Part shown: positions 12,101-24,375 of the stretch, in pieces
How the letters are laid out: the number at the start of each line of letters is the position of its first letter
Position numbering within the stretch: position 1 is the first letter of the stretch
Assembly: GCA_009193035.1 (NCBI GenBank)
Contig: SWDT01000021.1
Location: 1 to 64,000, forward strand
DNA length: 64,000 nucleotides
Direction: 5' to 3'
Origin: Halicephalobus mephisto
Taxonomy: Eukaryota; Nematoda; Chromadorea; Rhabditida; Panagrolaimidae
Notes under the pieces: model-generated
The model's database searches: none
What the model saw: the letters and a program-made list of their open reading frames with translations, nothing else
Told to the model about the DNA's origin: nothing
Position numbers and translations under genes: made by a program

Positions 12101-15100
12101 TCCAATTCTCTTGTTAGTACATTATCGTAAGCTCTTCATTAGCCCTCAGGGTATTTTCTTTCAGGACTAGCGCTGTGTGAGTTTACACTCAAATAGGTGG
12201 TGTCCGATCCAACACAATGACACAAAATAGACAATTAATAGAAAAGACAGGGCCTAATGTTGATTCAGATGTCCTGGGTAATTCCGATTCTTTTGTGCTT
12301 TTATCAGTAGATGTGCGAAAGAAGAGTAACATATAAAAACGGAATACAGATTTTAAATGATCGTTTTAGAAATTTTAAAATGATATATAATTAACTTCAA
12401 AAGACCGGAATTATCAAAATTTACTTACTTTTGAGATACCATAAAAGTATAAGGACTAACTGATCTCAACAGTTTTAATAAATTCTGTAAAAAATTTTCT
12501 GTTTGAGATTCACTTGAAAAATTTCGAAATTTTAATCGAATTTTTGTTATTTTTAAATTAATATGAAATTTTAGAATTTCTGAAAATCCTAAAAATATGA
12601 AAATTAACAAAAAATAATTTGGATTTTAAAAAAATAATATTGTTTAAAATTTCCGTTTTTAATTTTAATTTTTTATAATTTCTATAAAATCCTGAAAATA
12701 TTTTTGAAGGTTTTAAAAATATAAAAATCTATAAAAAATATGATTTTTATTAAATTTTTAACATTTAAAAAAATAAAAATTATTAAATAATTTTTAAATG
12801 CAAAAATTTCACTTTATTAAAAATAATTTTAAATTTTTTTTATTTTTATTTTTATAAATATGAAATTTCTCAGGTAACTCATCTGCAAGCGATTCTTCGG
12901 GCGTACTGTCTCCACAACCCCAACATAGGGTACTGTCAAGGAATGAACTTCATCACGGCCACGGCCCTTCTGTTCGTCTCTCCAGAAGATGCCTTCTGGT
13001 TCCTTATTGCTATTACAGAACGGTACTTTGATAAATCCTACTTTGATCAGTCGTTGACCGGGGCTCAAGCGGATCAAGAAGTTTTGAAGGAGATTCTGGA
13101 GCAGAAATATCCGAAATTGGCGAAGCACTTGGAGGAATACGATATGGATCTGACGACGATAACTTTGAATTGGTTTCTGGCTCTGTTTTTCGATGCAGTT
13201 CCGTTTCCGACGATGCTGAGAATCTGGGACTGTTTCCTGCTCGAAGGAAGCAAAGTTTTATTCAGAATCAGTATCGCTTTGCTGGGATTATACGAAGAAG
13301 AAATTTTAGACAGAAGTGATACTATTTCCGTGATTAAAGTCCTCAAAGCCGCCGTGAAGCTCACTTATGACGTCGATGGACTGATCCATTATGCTTTCAA
13401 TGAGATTCAGAATTTTCCGAGCAAAAATCACCTGATAAGCAAACAGGCCATATATCTCGCTGTTTTGCAAGAGAGATTTAAGAAACGACAGCAGATAAGG
13501 GATCTTCTTGGAGATGTGAGTTTTTGTGGAAATATAATTAACAAATATTATGATTATCTGACAACTTTTGGAATTTTCTAAAAGCAAATCAAATTTTTTT
13601 GAACTTTTTTGAGTTATGCGGATATTTATATTCCAATTTTAGAGTTAAAATCCTACAAAAAGCACTTGTAATACTGTAATAAAACTCATAGATTCTGAAT
13701 TTAGAATCAGAATCAATAATTAATTTTCAGATTCTAGGATTCTGAAGACTAAATTTTAATTCTGATTTTAGGATATCTGATATCTTTAAAGTTGAACAAA
13801 AAAGCACAATACTATAGTAAAACCCATAGATTCTGAATCTAGAATCAGAATCGGAATCAGAAATTAACTTTCAGATTCTAGGATTCTGAAGACTAAATTT
13901 TAATTTTGATTTTAGGATTTCTGATATCTTTAAAGTGGAACAAAAAAACACAATACTGTAATAAAACCCATAGATTCTGAATTTAGAATCAGAATCAATA
14001 ATTAATTTTTAGATTCTAGGATTCTGAAGACTGATCTTTAAATTTCAAAGATATCTGAAATTTTATATAAAAACGTTATTTTAAAAAGTTGAAAAATCTA
14101 AAATAGCTTTGAAAATACTATATAACAAATGTAAAGTTATTTAAAATTATTTATTTTTCAATAATGCAGTGTGAATTTTCAAAATTTTTAAGAATTTTAT
14201 AAAAGCTTCTAGAATCTGCCAGAATCCAACAGAAACTTAAAAAAGTATCTGTAATTTCGAATTTTAACAATTTTTAGAAAATTCTAAAAATTTTTTCAAA
14301 ATAATTTTGTAATAAAATTAGTTTTTATAAATTTACAATTTCAGACTTCTTCTTCAAGAAAAGCGAATTCGGATAAACTTTGTGATCTTCCGGTTGAATG
14401 TATCTGTTTTTCCAGTTTCGAAAAGGAACCGGGAATCGGCTATGTATGTACAGGAAACCAAAAAAGAGGAAAACTTTCAATGATTTCGTTTTTCAAAGAA
14501 GGAGCTTCAAATTTGAACATGATGGATTTGGAATTTGACTGTCGACCTGTATCGATGGTTTTATACGAAAACGGAATGGGATTCGTTAGTTTATTATCCG
14601 GATATGTTGTTGCCATCCAACTAAACGAAGCAGAAGGGTAAATTTTGAAATTATTTTTTAGAAATTTTACAATCTTCCAGAATTCATTAAAAAAATTCAG
14701 AATTTTATAATTTTTCAAAATTGAAAAAATTCAGAATTTTATAATTTTTCAAAATTCATTAGAAGATTTTAAAATTTAATAAAATTTTTAGAATTTATTA
14801 AAAAAATTCAGAATTTTATAATTTTTTAAAATTTACTAAAAAATTTCAGAATTCTACAATCTTCCAAAATTCATTTAAAAATTTCAGAATTTTATAATTT
14901 TTTAAAATTCTTTAGATGATTTTAAAATTTAATAAAATTTTTAGAATTTATTAAAAAAATTTAAAAATTTAAAATTATAATTTTAAAAAATTGTGTCGAA
15001 ATAGTTTTTTGATTATGTTTATTTTTAATTTGTATAATATTATTATTATTATTATTATTATTTAATTTCAGTCAAATTTTATGGGAACTTAAGTTGAACG

Positions 15101-18100
15101 ACATTGCTTTGAAGCTGGTCCACGCTGACAACAAACTTTACGCAGCTTTGGCCAATGGAACTCTTACTGTTTTAGAAGTAAGTTAATTTTATTTTTTTGA
15201 ATTAAAAACTTTATTTTAGGATGCCTTCAACAAAGCTCCAACAGCTTTGGATCTTTACCATATTCCGATTTCCGCAGCTCCGATTTCTGACGCCATCATC
15301 ATCGAAGATAACCTTTATCTCGCCGTGGCTTGTAAAATCGTTATTTTAAACAAAAAGTTTGTTTTTTATTATCACTTTACCAACAAAACAATTTTTCGGC
15401 TGTAGGTTACTGTAGTGTATTTTTTCAAAGTTTTTCAGTACTGTAATCTGTACAAGGATATTTGGCGTGTTTTCTTGATTAATTGGTCCTGTGCGGATTT
15501 TAATTTAGTTTATTTTAGTATTAATGATACGAAATTTACTAACAAAAACTTTGGATGATTCAGTGTTGTTGTTGTTCATTTTCTGGCTTCTGAACGACTT
15601 CACATTTGCTGCTAATTGGTACGCAAGTTGGGTCCCTGTGCCTCAGGAATTTTCGTCCTGAGGGTCTTCTTGCTTTCCGCGACAGTTTCTAATTGTTGAT
15701 ACAGGGTTGTCCACCCTGTTCTAGAAGTTTCTAAATTCGTTTAAGAGAAATACATTTCTAACATCGGTTTGGAATTGATGTAAAATCACAAAACCGAAAT
15801 TATTTCATGGTCTACTGTAGTTTCTAACAACTTCTAGAAATCCATATGAGACAATTTTACAACTTTTATTTCTGATTTTTGTGATTTTATAAATTTGTTT
15901 TTCAGCACATTGTCTCATCTCGGAAACATTTACGTGGCTGCTTCTGCTTGTGGAAGTACAGTACCTATGTTCGAGAAAATCAGAGCTCTTTCTAATTCGC
16001 CCTACGGGATCTGGATCATCACGGCCCATAGTTCCTTGATCCAGCTTTGGAAGGACAGTCAATGTCAGTTGCTTTTCGACGTTACATATGACCATTCTCA
16101 CAGGTTTTAATTTTAAAATTAAATTTAAATTTAAATTACTCAAATTTAGAAAACCTTCTTTCGATGAACATGATGATTTGGATATTGTAGAAATTAACAC
16201 AATTTTATACTTTGATGACGAGATCTGGATAGGTACAACAGACGGATATTTGATGCTTTACAACGTGATCCCGAACAAGGATTGTCTTTTAAGAAGGACT
16301 AGTCTTAGTGATAGTGATTTAAAAAAATCGATGAAAATTAACAAAAAACCAAATTCATCTAATGAAGTCAGTTTCTCCCTCCATAAATACCCTCCGGGTA
16401 AGAGACTTCAACCAGCCAACAACGTCCCGAAAACCGTCCCTGTCCATCGACAACACATGTACTATATCCCGACGGAAAAGGAAGCTCAAGTCGAAGAAAA
16501 AACGAGTCTTCAAGAACATACAGCAACAGAAATGGAAAAAAGAAAAATCAGTGTTGTAATTAATCAAAGTACAAAACAATATAGTGGTGAGTTTTTTATT
16601 TCAAAATAGTGAACAACATGCAAAAAATTATAATTTTTGGTTTTTTAACAATTTCAAAATGCAACAATCGTCACATTTTTATGAATATTTGACATTTATG
16701 ACGGAAATTAAAACTTAATAGTGACGATTTGCATTTGTTATTGTTTTAAAAGTTACGCTTTTTTGTGTATATTGACATCACTGGATTGTATATGGTATTT
16801 CGATATATTAAAACGGCTTTGATATATCAGATACATTATATTCAACACATAGTTTTATTAAATTCCCACAAAAAATCATACCTTTTGGTTTTTTAACAAT
16901 TTCGAACTGTAAATATAATACAATCGTCACATTTTTATGAATATTTGACATTTGTGACGAAAATTGCAAGTAATAGTTGAATTTTAATAGATTTTAATTA
17001 CAGTATACTTGAATTTCAATATATTTTAATTACAATATAGTTGAATTTTAATAGATTTTAATTACAATATAGTTGGATTTAAATAGATTTTAATTTCAAT
17101 ATAGTTGGATTTCAATATATTTTAATTACAATATAGTTGGATTTAAATTTTCAGTCTCCGTGGCCCCGGTCCGATCGATATCGGTGGATTCGGCCAATGG
17201 CACTATGAAAACTCTTTCTACTTCGACTCAGAACACTCCTTCAACGAGTTCTTGTCGTCCTTCTTCGTTCTCAAATGTCCATCCGAGGAAACTTGCAAAA
17301 AGAAGAAAACCATTGGAAAAGAACTGCAGTGAAGATTCTGTAGGTTCGGTTTTTTCGGAAAATGATAATTGTCATCAAAAATCTCCTACAAAAAGTTCTG
17401 CTTCTGAAGATTGTTTTACAAATTCCACAACAGTAGAAAAAATAGAAGAAGAAGAAGATGCTGAATCCCCTATATTCAGCACCGGGGACCCCTCGATGGA
17501 ATTCGATGACATGTTTGAAATGTACTCCGATACAGATGGTAAATTTAAAAATTTTAATTATTTGAAAACTTTAATTATTTAAAAATCTTAATTATTTGAA
17601 AATTTTAATTTAAAAATTTTAATTATTCAAACATTTTAATTATTTGAAAATTTTAATTTAAAAATTTTAATTATCTGAAAATTTTACTTATTTGAAAATT
17701 TTAATTATTTAAAAATCTTAATTATTTAAAAATTTTAATTATTTGAAAATTTTATTTAAAAATTTTAATTATCTGAAAATTTTAAACATTTTTACGAAAT
17801 GGTCCTGACACGAATTTTTAAATTTTTTTGTGAAATTTTAAAATTCAAAATTTAAATACGAATTTTAACTTTTTAAATTAAATTCTGAAAAGTTCTGATA
17901 TTACTGTAGAAAGCAAAAATTTGTGTTACAAAACCTCAGAAAGACACCTCAACGAGGATTTCGAAAACTTTCCAGTTGAGACCAAAAAGTAATTTCTTTG
18001 TTTATATAGTTTTGAAAAGTTTTAAATTTTAGTATTATTAAAAATAAAAAATTTCAAATTTTAAAAAATTGGTTTAATATAAATTTCGAAAACTTTCCAG

Positions 18101-19979
18101 TTGAGACCAAAAATTTCAAATTTTGAATTTTTATAGTACTGTAAGATTCTAAATTTTAGTATTATTAAAAATAAAAAATTTCAAATTTTAAAAAAATTGT
18201 TTCAACACGAATTTTGAAAACTTTCCAGTTGAGACCAAAAATTTCAAATTTTGAATTTTTACAGTACTGTAAGATTCTAAATTTTAGTATTATTAAAAAT
18301 AAAAAATTTCAAATTTTAAAAAATTGGTTTAATATGAATTTTGAAAACTTTCCAGTTGAGACCAAAAACTAAAATTTCCTGTTTATGTACTGTAGAGTTT
18401 GTAAAAAACTCATTCAAATTAAATGTTGAATTTTTAGTTCCTCACGAGATTGGCTTGATTGAAGATAGTCTAAATGATCGTTCTCCTCCGCCAAATCCGA
18501 AAATGGTCAAAATCCCGGTGAGAAAAATGTCCTTCAACGCCTTTGGTCCTTGTTCATTGACAGTTAATCGAGAAAAAAATCAAGTTTCTGAATCAAATAC
18601 TGTAGTTGAAGAAGGAAAAATGAGGAGTTCTACGACGACAGCCGGAGGCTCAAGCGGATCTGGAAACGAAACTACAGTAGAAAACGGAGTTAAAACTCTC
18701 CCGAAACTTAGGAGAAAAGATCTGGATTTCAACGATCCTGTTATCCTGGCCATCAAAGATAACGGTAATTTTATTGTTATGTAAATTAGAAATAAGTGTT
18801 GTTAAAAAGTTGTTTTTAATCAAATTTCTAGAATTTTACAGAAAGTTTAAAAACTTTAATTTTGAAACATTCCAAAAATTCTATTAAATTTTAAATGTTT
18901 TCAGATCTTTCATAAGATTTCTGAATTTTTATAAAATTGTAAAAAATTTTCGAAAATGTATTAAATTTTCGAAATTTTCAGAATTTTTTATTCAATTTCG
19001 AAAACTTGTAAGATTCTAGAAATTCCTGCAGAATTTTAAAAAACTTAAAAAATTCAAGATTTTAAATGTTTTAAGATCTTTCATAAGATTTCCTAATTTT
19101 TATAAAATTGTAAAAAATTTCGAAAATGTATTAAATTTTCGAAATTTTCAGAATTCTTTAATTTCGAAAACTTATGAAATTCTGAAAAGTTTCGGAAATT
19201 TTTATAAAATTCAAAAAGCTTTTTATTTTTGGAATTTTTAAAATTAGATTCTTAAAAATTTCAAGTTTTTCAAAATTCTTTGAAATTAAATAAATTATGA
19301 ATTAAAAATTAATTTTAGTTCCAAATAACGCACAAGGAGCCGAAAGAAAATTATCTTTGAGAGATGATTCCCAAATTCTAGAATCCGAAATGTGAGTTTT
19401 CAAACACAAAATAATTCAAAATCGGATGTTTTTAGAAAAGGTTCTTTGTCGATGAATCTGCAGATGAAGATTAAAATTTCGGATAAACCTGTTCGTTGTA
19501 TAACTTTGACCAAATACGAAGGAGAAAACGTGGTCATGACCGGTTCTGGCAACTACGGCGACGAAGAAGCCATTCTTAGATGGAGAAAAGAAAAAAATAC
19601 CGTACGAATTTTGTATAATTTTTATTTAATTTCGAAATTTCAGGGTCTTTGGATTAACGATCCCCTTGTTGACATGATGGTACACGGAAGAAGAAGAACT
19701 GTCTTCGGTAAAACCTCAAAATAAAAAATATTTAAAACTGGTAGTATGGATTACTGTAGTTGGAATTTTCCATGTTTTTTAAAATACATATTTTAAAATT
19801 ATTTATTGATTAAATAGATTACTCAATTTCACGAAGATGCAGACGTCGAATCTTTCTTTGTTGGTTTAAAAGCTGAAGACGCGAAAACTGCAGATTTCTC
19901 GAGAACAAAAGTGAGAATTACAAATGAACCAAAATCAATAACTCTCGGACTAGTCTCGGACTGGTCAGAATCAAACTAG
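6140..19979 (+). CDS. TBC1D2-like RabGAP fused in phase to a C-terminal beta-propeller-like region
   Basis: Exons read by phase: 6140-6263, 6444-6624, 7275-7558, 7851-8142, 9228-9521, 9563-9679, 10182-10391, 11228-11420, 11463-11624, 11667-11756, 12874-13515, 14345-14637, 15072-15177, 15220-15356, 15906-16103, 16150-16586, 17155-17538, 18438-18764, 19319-19391, 19436-19601, 19644-19679, 19818-19979; about 1635 residues. Order of parts: PH domain (about 30-135), Ser/Arg-rich linker, coiled coil (about 345-460), TBC domain (about 565-860) with the arginine finger in INLDLLRT and glutamine finger in GYCQGMN, so an active GAP for Rab GTPases on endosomes is likely. Then come WD40-like blades (DEIWIGTTDGYLMLYNV type), a low-complexity acidic/Ser linker, and a conserved-looking C-terminus (GNYGDEEAILRW). 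The blades resemble those of ARHGEF10/LRRK-type proteins (inference). The last two exons are uncertain; an alternative ends near 20168. Confidence 0.75.
6625..7274. repeat. Intron 2 of the RabGAP gene: repeated block
   Basis: Three degenerate units of about 100-120 bp, each with 'cgaattcgtcaaagttatcag' and 'tttgattttttctactat' (about 6850, 6950, 7045). No coding signal. Similar words (cgcttatttt, gtcaaagtcg) recur at about 43080-43380. Confidence 0.6.
8168..8346. mobile_element. Small inverted-repeat element, family A copy 1
   Basis: Begins tacagtagaacttggatat and ends with the inverted form (tgtccaagttcgattgta). Flanked by TA, as for Tc1/mariner-derived miniature elements. It lies in intron 4 of the RabGAP gene. 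Internal words (ataacatatc, gctttccccgatccc) are shared with the copies at 8396 and 10414. Confidence 0.8.
8396..8572. mobile_element. Small inverted-repeat element, family A copy 2
   Basis: Same ends and internal words as the copy at 8168, only 50 bp away and in the same orientation, also in intron 4. It is more diverged inside than the other two copies. Confidence 0.8.
10414..10594. mobile_element. Small inverted-repeat element, family A copy 3
   Basis: Starts tacagtagaacttggacat and ends atccaagttctactgta, flanked by TA; inverted relative to copies 1 and 2. It lies just downstream of the exon ending at 10391 in the RabGAP gene. Confidence 0.85.
10796..11110. repeat. Tandem repeat of about 113-123 bp, three copies, intronic
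   Basis: gatcacgaaataaccactat recurs at about 10796, 10909 and 11032, followed each time by ttactgtagtttctaggaat. It is inside intron 7 of the RabGAP gene. Confidence 0.85.
11836..11970. mobile_element. Miniature TA-flanked element, family B
   Basis: A 135-bp element with inverted ends tactgtcgactctcgat and attgagagtcgactgta, plus an internal direct repeat of ggatcggacaaaaattac. The shape fits a mariner-type miniature element. It lies in intron 10 of the RabGAP gene. Confidence 0.8.
11987..12192 (+). repeat. Dispersed repeat, copy 1
   Basis: About 205 bp running from gatcgtggatagggat to gtttacactcaaa. An inverted copy lies at about 23821-24030 between the P450 genes. Shared words include tagatgagaaagaaatacaaa and ccctcagggtattttcttt-like blocks. 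No coding potential was seen. Confidence 0.75.
13516..14344. repeat. Intron between the TBC exon and the first propeller exon, with tandem repeats
   Basis: This 829-nt intron carries three copies, about 130 bp apart, of a block with 'tagattctgaat' and 'agattctaggattctgaag' (about 13690-14040). There is no promoter-like element or ATG before the next exon, which supports reading the exons on both sides as one gene. Confidence 0.6.
17539..18437. repeat. Intron with a repeated exon-like tail (three extra copies)
   Basis: The less AT-rich stretch at 17911-17989 reads like an exon ending near a GTAATT donor. Its last 26 bases (gaaaactttccagttgagac..) recur at about 18085, 18205 and 18340 with about 125-bp spacing. 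Each copy carries a ctttccag acceptor-like word. The flanking exons 17155-17538 and 18438-18764 join in phase without any of it, so whether the stretch is an optional exon is unresolved. Confidence 0.55.
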
Positions 19980-20097
19980 CAAGCGGCTTTTCTGACTTAC
20001 CTCAGACAGGTTGACCGACCACGGATTCCATCTCGGAAAGAGGAAATCAACTCCATCGATTTGCTTAACGTGCAATTTTCGTTTTACTTGTTCGATA

Positions 20098-21220
20098 ATG
20101 AATCAAGTTGGTTATCCAACGACTTCATCAAGGTCTCCATCGATGGAGATCGACCGATGCTGTTGTAATCTGCTTTCTATCAAGATTGCTTCTTATTTGG
20201 TTTCTACCATATTTGCTTTTTTTATCGTTTCAAACTTTCTCGTCAAGATCGCAGGATATTCTGATTTGGAATGGAATTGGGAACTTGTGTTTCTCGTTTC
20301 CGACAGTATCGCCGTGGCCTGTCTCTTCTACGGCACCTACATTGAAAGCGCCGCTTATTTCCAGCCATTTGTGGTTTTAAGTGTTTGTTTAATGAATATT
20401 TTTTATTCCATACAAAATTAAACTTTCAGATAATTACAGTATCCTTTTTGATACTGTTGTTGGCATATGCCGGTACAGCTGTTTATGATCCTCATTCATA
20501 TCCGGGAGAATACTTGGAGCTTTTGCTTCATGAGCACTTGTCTGCTGCTTCTCAGAAGTTCCATATGAAATTAAAAGATGGTAAGTTTTAAAGAAGAAAA
20601 ATCAAAATCGGATTAATTAGACAAGTAACGCGGGGAAATTTTCTGTTCGAAATTTGTTAAATGAGTATTTTTTAATTCGATTAAAAAACTCGTTATTTTT
20701 GTGTTTTTTACACTAACATATGTGAAATTGTAGGGAGAATTCTGGAGATTCTAAAAATATAAAAATTGACGAAAAATAACACGATTTTGAACTAGATATT
20801 GATGTTTAAAACTAAAAAAACATGAAATTTACTGCGCGATTTTTGAACAGAAAACTTCCCATTTTAACTACTTGTCAAAATAATTTGAATCTTCTTCAAG
20901 TGGTGTTTGAATGATGATACTGCCAAATATTAATTTACAATGGTATCTTTACAATTACTATTTCAGTGGTTTCTTTGTTTGCCTCGATAGCTTCGGTAGT
21001 GATCATCCTGGCCCTAATCTGCCATTCGCTCTTCTTAATCGTCGCTATAAGGTGTGCCAAGCATTTCCGTCAAAAGTCCTTACAGAAAACCCAGCCAGAA
21101 TCCATTGTCATCCCGAACGAGATCACGGAGCAACCAATGTTGTTTGCCGAACCTCTTCATAGTTGTATCGATGAAGCATACACTGAATCTCCTTTAGAAA
21201 GGATATACGGTCAAAGGTGA
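20098..21220 (+). CDS. Four-pass membrane protein (nematode tetraspan family with N-terminal CCC motif)
   Basis: Exons 20098-20373, 20430-20580 and 20967-21220, joined in phase. After a short Ser/Thr tail, a CCC motif precedes the first of four hydrophobic helices: one around IKIASYLVSTIFAFFIV, a second around WELVFLVSDSIAVACLF, a third around IITVSFLILLLAYAG and a fourth around SIASVVIILALICHSLFLIV; a polar C-terminal tail of about 50 residues follows. The CCC-plus-four-helix shape is that of LAPTM/DUF7027-like nematode proteins, thought to sit in lysosomal or other membranes (family knowledge; assignment is inference). Neighbour: the RabGAP gene stop is about 118 bp upstream, and a good acceptor (ctcagacag, ending 20010) sits between, fitting trans-splicing of the downstream gene in an operon. 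A shorter start (MEID, 20143) is possible. Confidence 0.65.
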
Positions 21221-21645
21221 ATTTTCATTTTGATGTTACATGATGGTAAAACTGGTCAATTATAAAATAACTGTCATTAGCTTAAAGGAAAAAAGATAAT
21301 ATAGGATTATTTGGACGAATAGCGATCGGAGGAAAGTTCCCCGTTCGGAATCACTTAATGAGCTTCGTTTTTTGATTTCAGTCAAGTTCATGTAGGTTTT
21401 CGTTGTTTTTTTATTAAACCCTTTATGGGATTGTAGCGGAAGTGCTCAGACTCAACAAATAAAGCTCGGCGAAAACTAACACGATTTTGGTTGGAATTCC
21501 AATGTTTAAAAAAAAGTTAAATTCATCTAATTTTTATAAATTTAAAAATTCCTTGTGTACAAATATTTATCACACTAATTTACAATTCATTTGTCTTTTA
21601 AATTTCTTCTTAATCATCACTGGACACTTTGGCAATTATGTAATG

Positions 21646-23495
21646 CTAATGGCGGTGTCGTTCGGCAATCTTACAAACAAACTTTGGTGGTTGGATGGTA
21701 CCAGCCATCTTTCGTACTTCACTAACGGGGTTCTTTTCATCACCAATTAGTTTGAAGGTGTGGAAGATATTTGCCGTAAACAGAAATAACTCCATTCTGG
21801 CCAGACTTTCTCCGAGACATGATCTCTTCCCCACTCCGAAGGGGATCACCGCTGGATGAGGTTTAAATTCTCCGTTTCTGTCCAAATGTCTTTCAGGCTT
21901 CAATTCCATTGGATTCGGGAAAATTTCTGGATTGTAGAGAACACAACTGAGTTGATTTACAACTACAGTATCTTTAGGGATTTTATATCCATGAACAACA
22001 ACATCTTTGATTACTCGATGTTGAAGATTCTGACCTAATAAATTACACAATCGTTGGATTTCCGTAATTACTGCGTTGATGTAAGGTAATTTAGGTTTGT
22101 CGTCGATCATGATGAGTCTGTCACTCCCAATGACTTTATCTAGTTCATCTTGAACCTTCTTCTGAATCTCAGGTCGATTGATGAGATATATACAGGCCCA
22201 TCCGAGGGTATTCGAGGTTGTTTCTTGACCAGCAATCCACATGTCCCACAGAGAGCCAGTTAAGTGCTTTTCTGTGAATGCTTCTGACTTCTCGCCTTTC
22301 ATCTCCAATTCGTGTTGTTTCCGAAGGAAGGCGTCGACGTAGTCAATCGGATCATCGTCAGAGTTCAGATCGATTTCTTTCCTTCTGTTTTCAACGTTTC
22401 TTTCAAACATTTCCCACAATTTTATTTTCATACTCATCATCTTTTTGTAAGAATTTCCAAGAATCGGCCAGTTTTTATACCGATGAGTCTTGTTCGCCAT
22501 AATCAAACCAGGAATAGTTCCCGCATTTTTCATTACCTGATCAATGATAGCCTTGAACTGAACAAATTCCGCTCGTTTTTCAGCAGACTGTAAAAATCGA
22601 TTAATTGTATTTTTAACAATTTTGAAGAAATTAAACTTTATAAAATGTCTATGACAGAATGTAAAATAATTAATTATTTCAAATATCGAAATTTGTGTTT
22701 TCCAAGTTTAAATATTTTCAAAGAAGTAAAGCGTGTTTTTTTAGCAATTCTAAATTATGAGGATGGAAGGAATAATTCATAAATATCATGAAGATTCTTA
22801 TGCAACAAGAAATAAATTTAAAGAATTTTTAAGAATCTTTTTTTAAATATTCGAAAATTAATAAAAATGAAATTTAATTATTAGAATAAAATGATGAATT
22901 TTTAAAATTAGTTGAATGAACTTACCCCGGAGTATCTGTAGCCAAATATGAGTTGCATGATGATACTTCCGACGGAAATGTCGATGTGATTCTGAATACT
23001 CTGGAGTTCTTGGGAATTTTTCTTTTCCTCCCTTATCGTCGAAATCATATGAGTCACTTCGTCCAGAATTCTCTCCTGCATCAGATTCCGTCCGAGACCA
23101 AAGTTCCGCAAAGTGTGAAGACTGAATCTCCTCAGATCTCTCCAGGTATTTCCGTCGTTGAAGACGATTCCAGTTCTTCCATTTCTTATCAATTCTAAAT
23201 TTTCCAAGTTTTCCAAAGGTCTTCCAGCGAACGTTTCTCCATCTTTGACAAAGTGTTCGTTGATGGTTTCGAAATCATTGATAGCAACTTGTGGAACCTC
23301 CCCTAACCAATAAGTGTAGATATTACCGTATTTCCTCCTCCAGTCAATAAACGCCTGTGGCGGTGGCTTTAATCCAATTGAGAGGATGTTTCCAATAATC
23401 GGAAGGGGCATGGGTCCCGGAGGTAACCCCTTTCTTTTCCAATAACAATTGTAAAAAATAATTGTTAATAAAATCAAAGAAATTAAATATAACAT
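21646..23495 (-). CDS. Cytochrome P450 (CYP2-like microsomal; nematode CYP33/34-like), paralog 1
   Basis: Two exons, 22926-23495 and 21646-22587, join in phase 0 and give about 503 residues, the normal P450 length. Visible parts: N-terminal membrane anchor (LYLISLILLTIIFYN), proline hinge PPGPMPLP, I-helix AGQETTS, K-helix EIQR, PER motif (KPERHLD) and the haem-binding loop FGVGKRSCLGE with the ligand cysteine. It should be an ER-bound monooxygenase of xenobiotics or lipids, driven by P450 reductase (family knowledge). An upstream GTG-initiated extension is in frame, but the ATG at 23495 starts the anchor. A TATAAAAG box lies 33 bp upstream. The second copy lies at 24902-26730; the two differ most in the anchor and around the substrate-contact segments. 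Confidence 0.92.
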
Positions 23496-23527
23496 TTTTC
23501 TCGTGGTCAAATTCACCGTTGACTATA

Positions 23528-23535
23528 CTTTTATA
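23528..23535 (-). promoter_or_regulatory. TATA box of P450 paralog 1
   Basis: TATAAAAG on the minus strand, 32 bases before the ATG. The paralog has the same word at nearly the same distance, so it is probably conserved. The spacing implies a very short 5' leader. Confidence 0.65.
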
Positions 23536-23820
23536 TCTAAATCTGACACAACCTACAATGTTCTTTTTAATTTACTGATCAAATTATTTTTCTCAACATG
23601 ATAGGACGACACAAATCACATTCAATTGATTCAAATTATATTTAGACAAGAACTGAAGAAAATTAACTTTAATTTTCTCGAAGTTTAATGAGCAATAATA
23701 TTTGGCTATCGTTACAGTAAATGTTGACAATGGTACAGTAATTAGATGATCATAATATGTTAATAATTTCATAAAGAATTATGATGATATTTTTATCTGC
23801 TGAATGGTACATATATTCAT

Positions 23821-24030
23821 TTGAGTGAAAACTCACATAGCGTTAGTCCTGAAAGAAAATACCCTGAGGGCTAATGAAAAGCTTACGATAATGTACTAGC
23901 GAGAGAATTGGATGGATTACATAATATTTATCAGAGTTGTGTTGTATATCCCGCCTCCGACTTAATAAACCATTTTTGTATCTCTTTCTCATCTACACAT
24001 GAACTAAAAATCCTTATTCACGATCTCATA
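23821..24030 (-). repeat. Dispersed repeat, copy 2 (inverted)
   Basis: Inverted copy of 11987-12192, between the two P450 genes. The rest of this 1.4-kb spacer (23536-24901) shows no exon-like sequence apart from the small element at 24376. Confidence 0.75.
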
Positions 24031-24375
24031 TTGTCAAATATTTTATTTCTATAGGAGTTTCATTTTTCAAAAAGTAAACTTGATGGAAGTGTGACAACAC
24101 AAGAAACAAATCAGACACAAACTATTAAAAAAACGAGTTGACAACCAGCGATGTAACTTGTTGTAAACAAAAGGTAGAGGTCAACTCGTCCGATGGGTTA
24201 TACGAGTCTTAAGATACCACACTATAAACGTAGTAACATTTCTTCTCATTACTGATTTGTATTGATTCTTGTATTGGCTTCGTAAATGAGTAATTAAACC
24301 AGAACGCTTACAAAAGAAAGCGATAACTATAAGCATTCACGATAAAGCAAAACATAAACCATAATACATTACTAT

